Below are positions 1 to 11,393 of a stretch of DNA of 64,000 nt, piece by piece (the stretch's first letter is position 1; the number at the start of each line of letters is the position of its first letter). Made by a program: the position numbers and the translations under genes. The DNA is from Malurus cyaneus samueli (lineage: Eukaryota > Chordata > Aves > Passeriformes > Maluridae): positions 33,861,485 to 33,925,484 of the forward strand of contig CM019217.1 of assembly GCA_009741485.1 (NCBI GenBank), in the 5' to 3' direction. The notes under the pieces are model-generated. The model ran no database searches. It saw only the letters and a list, made by a program, of their open reading frames with translations, and was not told the origin of the DNA.

Positions 1-1499
1 ACTTTTTCTATCCTTATATCCTATAGTGAATAAACAAGCAAAAGAAACAAGCAAAATAACAACAATAAACGCTAAAACAATAAGTGTAAAAAGGTTACAT
101 CAATAAATCTTCAAAATAGTAATTGTAGTTTAACTGAAATCTGCATACTGTCATTTGGTCAGCAACAAGGGACAGGGCAGTCTTTTTGTGCTGTCTCTTC
201 AGACGATTGACGGCTTTCGAAGCAGCTTTTGGGGACTGGCCAGGTCCTCATAACTGACTTCTTCCAGCAAGTTGAAATCCACCTAGAGCCTGTCAGGGTA
301 GAAACGCACAAATATTCTCCGCCCTAAACGATACTTTTAGTTGGTCCCTGCTAGATACTAGTCTCTGGGTCTGACTAGATCTCAAAACATACAGTGGCTT
401 GTAACTTAAGAAGCAGTCTTCAAATCAATGTGAAGTATATTCTTACAACTCTCTTCTATCTTAAAAAAATACTTTTGTTATTTAAATTAAATGTGTGCAT
501 CTCTCATTCAGGAAGCAGGTGCATCTAATAAATGAAAGCTGAAAGAATTAGCAATGTACTGCTATAAGTGGCACACAGAACTGCAGCTCAATTTACACTG
601 CTGCAATAGTTAAATCACAGAGCTGTTGAGAAAATAGGGGTAAAATATAACTCACTTTGAGATCAAGCCCATTTACACATTATTAGTTGTGCAAGAGTAT
701 GAGAGGTTTGACTCCTTTAGTTTCACACACAACACTCACAAGAGTATCACTTTTATGTCAGAGTCATGTGGCAACAACCAAAGCTTTTTCAAAGAGACTT
801 CAGAAGCAATTTAAGCAACTCAAGTATTGCTCCTACTGCAGATGTACAGATAGCTGCACTTTTCTCGTGCTTACAGTAGTAAAGGCAATTTACTAATACT
901 GGATAAATGTTGGCATGAGGTCTCTTGCTTTCTCCAGTATTCAGTATGGGCTGAAATACACAAGCTTACATCCTTAAGGGATGCTGCACTGTGTTAACTC
1001 TGTATGGCGTTGTGTTCTATAGACTCCTATATGTTGCCTCTCAATATTTCATCTCTCTGTGCCATTTCACACTGGTATAAACTCACACAAAGCTTGTTTT
1101 CTCCACGGCTAAAAACTCATTGCTAGACTGAATATTTGTAGTTTCCTAATAGCTTTTCACTGCTTTTCTGTGTATGACTTGCAGTTTTAATATTCAGGAA
1201 GAATAATCAAAGACATGAGCACGTTATTCTAGTATTCTTATGAAGTACTTTCAGCTTAAAGTAAGCTATAAGCAAGTATAACTTCGATGTAAATAAAGCC
1301 AAGTACAATCTAAGTACAGCAGCATTATTGAGAATAAATAGAATTGAGCAGAAAGTACTAACACACAGGAAGATAGAACACCAAGTCTTCTATTTCTCAC
1401 TAAAGTGTACACTTGCACTTGAGCGATCATATGAAGACTATTAAATACTACCAACATACTATACTAAATATTCGAAAGGTTCAATAAGAATATGTAATC
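1..1499. other. AT-rich unique non-coding sequence
   Basis: I see no gene, RNA or recognisable mobile element here. The sequence is AT-rich with scattered stop codons in all frames; the longest open frames are about 60-70 codons with no recognisable motif. CpG is sparse (about 14 by hand count, none between 421 and 840), which resembles ordinary bird intergenic or intronic DNA more than the block that follows it. Confidence 0.6.
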
Positions 1500-4400
1500 A
1501 CAGTGTCTGAAATGACGAGGCAACAGACAGCGTAAGATAAGATGAGAAAGTTTTCTAAGTGGAAGTATTCGTACGATCTACTTACATCCACTTACTGTCA
1601 CAGGATAAGAAATGGCTCTGAGAGTAGGAATAGGAGAAGGACAGTTATACACTAGAAGCATAGTTTATTTATAGCACGGATGGTCCATGTAAGACAGACA
1701 TATCCTTGACAGTTAATATTTGCAAAAATTAATTCTAAACCCAGAAATAGAGCATTCAATTCTCATTAATGCATTCATTCAGACCCAGGATATGTCTGGA
1801 GATTAGCTGTTTAGTAGCATTACCGGTGAGCGAACTAGTATAAACACGTCGTGGACCATTGGTAGGCTCCACACTCATCATAAGCATGACATGTCGTATT
1901 GGAGTGTGCTTTATACACACATCTATATTAGTAATTAATCTTGCTTCATGCCAAAAATTAACTACCATGGTTAACACGAGACCTAGAAAAAACAGATGAC
2001 ATGGGTCCTTTGAAAGGTAATAGGACATCTGAGTGGGCACTTAGAACCATAATAGACCATCCGATTCGTTTGTAGCTCTTGTACTATAAAATTATCTATA
2101 TTGGTTGGATATAGTTATCATTTTTTCAAGATTAAGACTTAAATTTATTAACCAGTTTAACACTCGGTGGTTCTGAAGTACGAAACCTGCTTCGATCTTG
2201 ATAATTTGGGAACATGGACTTACACAACGCTTGAAGATACATCACACTAAAGTGATACAAACATATATTGTGTTAGTATTGTAAACCATACTAAGTTGTG
2301 TGGAAGAACAAATATCACGAGTGTTCTACAAACTCAGATATTTTACGACTTCTAATTTAAGCCTTTTCTTATGTATACAAATAACACATTTAAACATTTG
2401 TGACATGAATGAATAAAGAAAAAGAGCTGTGGCTACTGCATATTGATTTCTGATTGTCACTATGTGGTTTGCATGTGCTTCATTTCACATATAATTTTGT
2501 TTCTTAACGAAAATTCTTTCTCGAATAGAATCTGTCTTTTTTGATCGAGCATACAAAAATCTGAACGAACCTTTCTTGATGATTTCTTATAATACAATAT
2601 CCAATGATGGTTTTTAAAGTCACTCAATAAGCTTATGGCTGCAAGTAAGTTCAAGTTGACCCTCGTGTCTGATCGCACTAGGTTTTGCTGCTTCAATATG
2701 AGTTGCCAACTATTTTTATAAACTTGAGGCCATTACATAAAGAACTTCTTGAGTCAAGTCTGAAACAAGCAAGCAATTTTGCTAAATATAACAAACAAGA
2801 ATTCTACTTTTTCATCATATTAAATATTATAGTACGACTGTATCTGATCCCTTAGCTTAGCTTTTGCAGCTCTCTGATGTCCAGTTCACAACCAACGCTT
2901 AGGTATGTCCAATCTTATCACTGGTACCTTATTAAATTAAAAGAGTCTGATGGAAAAAAGTAAATCACATAAACATTTTCCCACAGACCTCAGGAATACC
3001 AACGAATGTAAAGGCTATGATGGGGTCGTTCATGAGGATAACACTACTACTTGGGCACCAATAGGTTGGGGTAGGTGCCAGAGTCCACTGGAAGCGCGAA
3101 CCTGGGCAGGAGCCAAAGCTCATCTTTAAGTTTTCCAAAGCATCATAGCAGTATCCCACGACGTGCATGGCAGAATGTAACTTTTCTGAGTAAAGCAGGT
3201 CGAAAGAAGTCAGAGAGAACCACCGTACACACAGAGATATATCATAGACAAAGTTTTTCAAGGTGTTACTCATCCTTTTAAGATCTAGTGCATCATTTTG
3301 AAGTACTCGGTGGTTTCCTTCTGACACTCGCGATTCTCACGTATATTACATTCTCGTTTCATCAGTTTCTACCCTGAACAGTGTCTGTTTCAGGCTTTTT
3401 CTTTTTTAGCCGGCTAAAGGTTGCTTCACGAGAAATAAGCTTCAGTTTCCTTATCAGCATTCACAGACGTGCCGATGGCCGGCCGGGGAACCGGGCCGCT
3501 TAGGTTGACTAATTTATTCTATTCGGCAGCGGGAGGAGAGTCAATTGCGACAAATTTCTTCTGCCGCTTGTACCTTATGTCTATTAAGATGGATTTTTTA
3601 CCGCGAGTGGCTCTCATTCGAGCAGAGCCTGCTGCTACGCGCAGAGCCGCGAACTCCCACATAGTCCCGCCGCAGGAGCGGACCTCACAGGCAGCAAGCA
3701 GACCGACCCAGACAGCGTGTACCCGTTCCGCGTCCTTGCGCCACGGCGGAGGAACCAGAGGCACAATAAATGTTGCGCACGTTGTTCCTCACACTCCCTG
3801 CTAATTTTCCCAGTTATATACGCTACACAACTCAGTGCATCGGTCAGGTGAAGAGCTCTCATGAAATTACAAGGCTCCGTCAACACATATGATTTATCAT
3901 GGAAATGATTTCAAAAGGACTCCTTATTGGTATGGTTATAATACTACTAGATCGTAGGCGTGCTTTCATATGAGCATGACAGATTAGTTATTGTTTGTCG
4001 CGTGTCTCTAGCTAGTATATTATAATTGATCCCTTCCGTTTTCGATGTTTCATACTATCCTTTGCCTTCGAGTTCAGATCGCTTTTCTTAATATGCAAGC
4101 CCTTCCCAAGACTGGCGAGCAACATCGACTGGACCGTCAAGTATGAGTCACGTACAACAGAAGCCCGTCGGCAACGTCCTTGCATCACTCTTTTTATTAG
4201 CTTAGCTTGGTGTTTTAGTGTCTAGGTTATATTACTTAGCTTTATAGGACCTGAAGTCATTATCCACCGCTGAGCGTGAGAGAAGCAACACTGCGAGTAG
4301 TCAATCTTACGAGCGGCTCACAGGACCTGTGTAAATGAGCAATGATAGCAGATTTATATCCATACCGATGTCACTACCCCAAATGATGACAACTCTATTT

Positions 4401-4900
4401 ATGACAAAATTAGTCTGTTACCAGTCATCGAGCACAGCCTGATGGTACGAAGGCCATCACCTGCTTGCACTGCCGAAGTGGCCTTTTTCTCCGGCATATC
4501 ATCACGATCGCCGAGACAACACATTATTGTTCCAAAGTTTAAGACTGTATATCCATTGGTGTACAGGAAGCAATATGACGCACAAGGGAGCTATGTAAAT
4601 AACAGTCAATAGTCGAGACACATCTTATACAGAATAAAATCTGCTGAACTCGCTTTATTAGAATTGAACATGCTTTTTATAACCACTGTAATGAACTTCA
4701 TGAATATTCCAAGTAGTCACTTCTCACTGGTCACTTTAAATACAAATTCTGATAAAGGAGTGTATTTCGCAACTGTCTGGGGGTCTTACATCAGCTAGGG
4801 GGGTCCGAACCTAAAAAGGGAGGCAGGAGTTTTGCTCATCTGCCCGTTGTAACACCACCCTCTCTGGAGCTGGCTGATAGCTCCAAAGCAGGCAGCCTAG
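1500..4900. other. Block with near-random CpG content, origin unknown
   Basis: A hand count gives about 109 CpG in this 3.4 kb at roughly 41% GC, close to 0.8 of random expectation. The next 2 kb (5000-7000) has only about 10. TA steps are also common and long A/T homopolymers are few. No frame is open beyond about 120 codons (minus strand, 2965-3327) and I recognise no protein in any frame. No LTR ends, CR1 tail or long repeat was found. It could be a recently acquired or unmethylated sequence, a young non-coding transposon, or a chimeric or contaminating piece of assembly. No N gap marks its right edge. The left edge is gradual, between about 1.2 and 1.8 kb. Confidence 0.6.
3470..3860. promoter_or_regulatory. 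CpG-island-like core
   Basis: The 300 bases from 3481 to 3780 hold about 26 CpG at roughly 55-60% GC, so observed over expected is near 1 and the usual CpG-island criteria are met. There is a GC-box-like CCCGCC at about 3667, an AATAAA at 3765-3770 and a good splice-donor match (CAG/GTGAAG) at about 3846-3854. Open frames of 80-110 codons occur on both strands, as expected when GC content removes stops, and none resembles a known protein. It may be a promoter with a non-coding first exon, an LTR core, or part of foreign DNA. I could not find TG...CA ends with a duplication. Confidence 0.35.
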
Positions 4901-4949
4901 CTTGCCACGAGCCTCTTCACACAGTTATGTTTAACCCTGATAATTCCCA

Positions 4950-5080
4950 ACAATCCCTTGTCCTATTTCAGCAAGCACTAATGCCCATCTTACAGAGCCC
5001 CTTCAAGTGCTGGAAGGCCTCAGTTAGGTCTCCCTGGAGCCTTCTCCAGGCTGAGCAGCCCAGTTGTCTCAGCCATCACT
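4950..5080 (-). mobile_element. CR1 LINE fragment
   Basis: The stretch CTTCAAGTGCTGGAAGGCCT, then a GGTCTCCCTGGAGCCTTCT-like segment and TCCAGGCTGAGCAGCCC, matches the reverse complement of the conserved 3' part of avian CR1 elements. It is a 5'-truncated, diverged minus-strand copy without an open frame. The best-matching core is about 4995-5075; outer limits are approximate. Confidence 0.8.
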
Positions 5081-7765
5081 CTAATCATCTGTATGGCCAG
5101 AATTTCCCCACTTCCACCTTCCCCTTCTCTCCCCACTCCCTCCCCCCATTTACTCCAAACTTCAACACAAACACTGATGGTCTAATAATAAAATTCTAAA
5201 TCCTCTGTGAATAAACTGTTTAGAAAATAAAGTGGAAAAAAACCAACTCAGTGTTAATCACAAAGTCACCTGGAACTTTCCTCTGCTTCCCAGCTGTATT
5301 TCCTTTTTCTCCTTAGTACTGCTTATGTAAATTCTGAAGAAATAGCTGGCATTCTTCTAAAATAAAAAAACCTGGCAGTAATGGATTAGAGAGAACATAC
5401 ATGTTTCTACCCTTCGAGGACCATGACAGTGAGCAAGCATTTCTGTAATTTGAACACATGCTTGTCTACCACTAACCTTGTTAACAGCAGTCATCTTGTG
5501 TTTTGCAGTTGTAATGCAATGATTTCCAAGATGATTCCAAGAAAAATACATATTTAGATCCAGAAAGATCCTGGCATTCTTAAGCCATACTGGAAGTGCG
5601 TTTGCAAGCAACAATCTTCAAAATAGTACCCTGGAATAACTAGAATTGCCTGTGTGGCATGTGGCAAACCCACCCCAGGTTCCACCAGCTAGCTGCACAG
5701 GTGCTTGGTGGCCAGAAGGGATAAATGAGAACTCTTAACTGGGCAGTCCTTTGGCACCTTTTGGTTGCCACGTGTGGAGTTTTGCTTCTGTGCTGCATCA
5801 TGCACTACAGGTACAGTGCTATTCATTCAGTCTGCCCTCCTTGCCCAGTGTTTTTTCTTGCTTTATCAGGGTTTGGTTTTGTTTCCCAAGACAGTGTTGT
5901 GGTATTGGATGTAGTATGTAGTTATGAGAGGAAGAAAGCGCTTTTTTTTGTGTGACACAGTAATTGAAGATTGAGATAAAACTAGCTTAACTATGATTTG
6001 GAAGTAACAGTGATGAGATTATGGCTTCTGAAGTCTTTCTGAGTTTTGGTTTTTGTTGTTTGTTGGAGTTTTTGGGGTTTTTTTTGGTCACTTGATTTCA
6101 TTTTTACCTCACTTTTCTTTCTAAAAGGTAAATTTCTTCATGTTTTCTTTCTTTCTTCTAGTTCTGAAACCAATGGAAAGCAAGGGTTTATTTTTCTTTC
6201 CTGCCATTCCAGTGCCTAGCTCTCATTAAATGTTACTTGTTCATTTACTTTTTGCCTTAGAAATTAGTATAATAAAAGAGAAGGACAGTGTTGCCAGCAG
6301 TCTACCTGCATATGTGACAACAACCAACACTAACATTCTTCCTTTTAAGGACTATTTTGGTCTTTTTTATATTTTCAAATGTTAAGATTAAAAAAATAAA
6401 ATGTTTGGTACAGTTTAAAGTTGTAATGAAATAATTTAAAAATTATATATCTCATCAGATATATTATCTCAGCTCATTGTAAGGAGTGCTTCATTTCACA
6501 AGCTTGGATCCACATTTGCAGTGAAATTTGCCTAGCTGTCACCTCTGTATTGTCAAGTGTCTCTCCTAAAAAGGAGTATCTCCTTAGGACTTATTTTTTC
6601 AAAGTTTATAAAACTTTCTTTGACATAAGAAGGTATAGGTAGAATCTTTGACTAGGTGACTCGTTTTTTTCCTGTCCCCCCCTTTAATAAGTTATTAATC
6701 AGAAATTTGAAAAGCAGATGTTGAAATCTATAGAATGGACAGTAGGCCACTCCTCAAAGTGAGATGAACCCATCAATATTCATCAACGCCAGTGGGTGTC
6801 TTCAGATAAGAAATGTCTCGGTTTGTTTTCTTTTTCTGGATACTAGGAATAATGGTAATGTTGTGAGATCATTTGTCATGTCTCTTTCCTAACGCTCTCC
6901 TGATGCCAGGATGAGAATTTTCCTGCTACAGTGAAATTCCTGATTTTGAGTATTAAAACAAATAATGGAGACTTTCCATTTGTACTTTACTTAGCAAAGC
7001 GTTACCCTTTCAGGGAGATCCAATAAATGTGTGTTATATGTGTGTATCTATAATTCAGTGTAATCCTTCAAGAACTGATCAGGACCAGGGAACTTCAGCA
7101 ACTTTCATTTTGGTGCTGCTTATATTTCAGAGGAGCCAGCATCAAATACTGAGTCGTGTCTGGCCAGTTCTACAGGGTGCAACACCAATTTAACACTTTC
7201 CCCTGGGGAGTTATTGGTGTATATGACTTGTTTTCCTGGATCCAAAGTGATTTTTTGATGGCTCTTATTTTAATTCATTTTTGTCTTTTTTTAGGTCTGT
7301 CTCTTTTTTGCTATTTATTCTTTACCTTCTGTCAAAGAGAATTGCAGATGTTTTGCATTCAGAAAACTGATAAACATTTGCCGTTAAATTCATAGTAATT
7401 ATTTTATGCTCCTCTTTCGGTGGTATTGTAGCAAAGTATAGTTTTTATATTCCTCAACACCAGAAATGCATATTATGATATAGAGATTCAAGAGATACTC
7501 TACCAAGTTTTAATTATACTTGATTGTTTTTGTTCATAGGGAGGGAAAATGAAAGAAACAGAAATGGAAGAATAGATTAGCTTTTACTTTACAAGAGAAA
7601 ATCTTGTCAAACAAAATTTTATTTTTGTTTGGAATGAAGGATCAGTTTCTGTGGCTGAAAGAGCTCTACTATTCAATATCCAAATTGGCTTCCAGAAACT
7701 GTTGTTAACTTTGGAATTTTATTATTTATTTCTCCTTCTAAATTGTCTCAGAAAAGCTTGAGGTT

Positions 7766-7770
7766 NNNNN
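7766..7770. other. Assembly gap (5 N)
   Basis: Five undetermined bases interrupt AT-rich sequence. The short length suggests a local consensus ambiguity or a nominal gap rather than a measured size. Confidence 0.95.
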
Positions 7771-9322
7771 AATATTTTTGTTTCCCATTCTTCTGGGTAT
7801 ATTCTTTCCTTCCTATTTTCTACATGTGACCCAGCAGGATTATTTTAATGCTGATATGCTGATCCTTTCATGCACAAAGTTAGTTTCTGAACTGTGTTTT
7901 AGCAAGACATCATGTTACAAATGTACATCATAAAAATCACAGGTGCTTGGATATTGTAAAATTGAGCACTAATTATTCGTATTAAAAATTCCTCAGATTT
8001 TAGAAAAAGAACTATGCAAAGCATGAGAGGGTGAAAAACTGAAAGCCTTCATTTGATCAATTCTGGGGCAGTACCCTCTGTGCTTTGTCCAGAGAAATAT
8101 CCTTTATTTTCTCCCATGTCTTTCTCGGTCTTAAGAAGTCTTAAATAAAAATGCTTTTCATAGGCTTTGTCACAGACCAGACTTTTGTAAGTCAGTGTTT
8201 TAATGTGCAATCCTGTTGTTTCAACCAGCAATTATATCTTTTTTTTGGTAGCATGACTGAAGTATTACAGAATAGCATAGACATAGCTGTCTGAACAATG
8301 TTCAATCTAAAGAAAATGGCAGTGCAATAGGGCTAATATTGCTCCTGCTAATTTAGTAAAAATAATGTAAACAAAAATCATGTGGGGAAAATTGGGGTTT
8401 CGATGACTAGATTTGATCATTCCTGCAGGTAAATTTTGTAGAAAATTCTAAGACATTATCTTCAGTCTAACAAGTAAAAGCAATATTTATGCAGCTCTGC
8501 TTTGAAACCTTATAATGTCATGAATGTAATAATTGTATTATTTTATTTCAATAACTTATATATCCTAAAGCGTCTTCCTTAGTCTAAAAACCAAAGTAGA
8601 TTAATTCAACAGTATGTAGTTTGTATTTACCAGCAGATGTCAGGAATTCACTTTACAAAACAACAGAGCTTGAAAAGTGTCCATTTTCACAGCATGAAAG
8701 ATTTGGATTTTAAATTTAGGTTTATAATGCTTTTGTGTAACTTTTTACCTATTAGACTTCAGATATTTTAATTTACAGGACTTTTCAGAGTATTTGGATT
8801 TAGACAGCAGTGGACTTAATGTGACAATCTTTTTTTTTTAATGTTTGACATTTTTTTCCCATATTATATATAGCATTCATAAATATGAGTCAATTATGTA
8901 TGTGTGTACACAAGCAACATCCTTGCAGTTGTCTTCTGTAGATGGTGTCTGGTGATACTGCTGTTTTTTTTATTTAAGATACTGCTGTTTGTTTTATCCC
9001 TGGGACTTGGCCTATTATCTGTTGCAAATGAAAAAATATTTACAGTTGAAGTCCGTGACAGACTCAGGACTCTGGGATGTTATCCTTGGCTCCTCTGTAG
9101 ATCTTTCGTGGACCAAACAAGAAGCTGCACATGACAAAACTACCATGCAGAGTTTTAAAATATGTAGGGGCTGATGGTTGGTTGTCTCACAAGCACTTTG
9201 GAACCTAATTCATTGCAAATATAAATCAAATTTTTCAACTTTGAATAGTATGGGTAGGGATTGCTGTAGGGAATGATAAGACTGGGCAACATAATCTTTT
9301 TCTGAAGCTACACTGTTGTAGC

Positions 9323-9360
9323 TTTAAGGCAATTTTCAGTATATTTAAGGCAATTTTCAG
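9323..9360. repeat. Short tandem duplication, period 21
   Basis: The 17-mer TTTAAGGCAATTTTCAG occurs at 9323-9339 and again, identically, at 9344-9360. The two copies are separated by four bases, a recent replication-slippage type of duplication. Confidence 0.9.
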
Positions 9361-11379
9361 CACTTTTATTGCCTGCCCATTAAATGTTTCCTGTAGCAAA
9401 CAAAAATAGTTTTTGTAAATATTTGGGCAGTGGAGCAAGACTAGCTGTCCTTTGAAGTGGGGTGGTATTTCTATACAGATAAGCACACTGACCCTGTTCT
9501 TTAAGGTGAATGCCTGCGTTCTGAGCATCTACCCCTGATAAGTGGGAACAGCTGCTTCCCAAGGAGACAAGACACAAGTCAGTTGCAAGTGTTGCAGCAA
9601 GAAGAATCTCAAAGCAGCTTTGGTTAAAAGCAACAGAAAGAACTGAGCATGACATGAGAATTGCTGCCTTTGCAGTTCTCACTATATTAGAAACAAACAA
9701 CCATTTTTATCCTCTCCCTACCAACTTACGTAATACAAATAAAAAGGACCAAAATAACTGCCTTAAGAAAATATTATATTCTGTATATATGTGAAAGAAA
9801 GAAGGACAACTACATTTATCAGGCTTTTTGGTTCTGTACCTGCTCCTGAATGTTGGGAGGTTTTCCCTCATGCACAAGCACTGGGAAAGTATTTTTGATG
9901 AAAAAAAAAAAAAAAAGGAAAAAGACTAGATCTGCTAGAAATAGGAATCAATAGTGTTCATAAACCACTTGAAAATGACACAGGTTGCAAGTGCCCAGAT
10001 AAGATATGAAAGAGGATGATTTAGCGTAAGAGACTTAGAGGAAAAGAAAGGAAGAAAATCTCATGCACTTTTTCCACCTTTTTTCCACCTTTAATGCCCT
10101 GACTCAGGAGTTGGTTGAGGAGTTTACTGATCCAACAGTTTTATGTGAATGAATAGCATGTAACTGGTCCTTTATTCTGGCAGAGAGAATCAGTTAATGT
10201 CTGCTCATCTCTGGATTTAGCATCTTGTGCTGGTCAGCATTACTTTCTTGAGAGTGGTTGGGTTTTTATTCCTCTCATTTCGACCTCATTCATTCAGTTC
10301 TGAACTGCAAGAAGTGCAGTGAAATGGCTACTATCAGTGGCTAGGTCCAAAGTCTGAAAACAACTCAGGGCATCCAAACTTGCTGAAATATATTCAAAAT
10401 AACTTCTGGAGAGCAGCAATATTTCAAAGATTGTTTGAAGCAATTGTTTGGAACAATTTCAAAGATGGCTTGGTATAATACACTAACAGGCAGGTAAAGT
10501 TAAACCTGTCAACCAATTCATTGTGTAAACTATGATAGGCTCTCTGGAAATGTCCTTTTTGTCACTTCTCTGGATATAAAATCTTTCAGGAGAGTGGCCA
10601 GAGACAGTGCAGTGCTGGGGTGCACACCACAGGGCCTGTAAACCTGGAGGGAGAGACCCTGCCAAGGTTGTTGTCAGTCTGGGGTTTGACTGTGTCTCTC
10701 TAGAACATTTAATGCTTTGGAAAGATGACGCTTGAGCATCTTGTGCCTGTTCCAGGAGATTTGTAGTGTCACAGTGAGGTGAGGCTGTGGCACCCTGGTT
10801 CACCTGACTTTCTGGGATGAACTTCTGCCTGAGAGAAGGCTATGACCCAGCACTGAGTGTATGTTTCTGATCTTCAGCACAAGCCCATTCATTTTTGGCT
10901 TAAGTCTGGCTTAATTTAGACTCTCTGTTTTTATGTTTAACATTTTGTAAGCACCTGGTATTGATAACGTTATAGCATGTGAGACGTGCACCTGGGGAAG
11001 GTTCAATTTTAAATGTAAAAAACAGTAAAAATGAATGTGATTATTCAAAGCAATGACAGCAAGATCTTCAACCATAGTTGGTCAATAAATAGTCCAGTGT
11101 GGTCTCTTTTTGAAAAAGACTGACTTCCACTTCCTACTAATATAAAGGTCATATCCATTAGCAATATTAAAATATACCAACCAGACTGCTGAAGGCATGG
11201 CAGTGCAAACACACAGTGAGAAATATTCTAAAGTCAATCAAATAATAAAATTTCCATTCCTATTAAACTACATTATTGATTTGAATAATCTTTTATTAAC
11301 ACTAAGTTAATACGCTGAGCGAGATTTTGTTAGGGAAAAGTAACAGACTAAATTATCAGCAGGACACCATTACGGTGTG

Positions 11380-11393
11380 TCACTAGATGGCAA
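11380..11393 (+). promoter_or_regulatory. CTCF-like motif
   Basis: TCACTAGATGGCAA matches the known vertebrate CTCF core (CCASYAGRKGGCR) at every position except the first (T for C). The surrounding 30 bases contain one CpG in otherwise depleted DNA. Occupancy cannot be judged from sequence alone, and one such match in 64 kb may be chance. Confidence 0.35.

Noticed and set aside
1756..2040. Minus-strand 94-codon frame considered as a mitochondrial-like (NUMT) or viral fragment because of the unusual composition
   Set aside because: The translation does not follow any mitochondrial or viral protein I know, and no neighbouring mitochondrial gene order is visible.
2162..3314. Shared ACTCGGTGGTT at about 2162 and 3304 as possible LTR or terminal repeats
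   Set aside because: The match is only 11 bases and the flanks diverge at once. One such match is expected by chance in a few kilobases.
2965..3327. 120-codon minus-strand open frame in the anomalous block
   Set aside because: No recognisable motif, no continuation in neighbouring frames, and overlapped by another open frame on the plus strand. A frame of this length is expected by chance.
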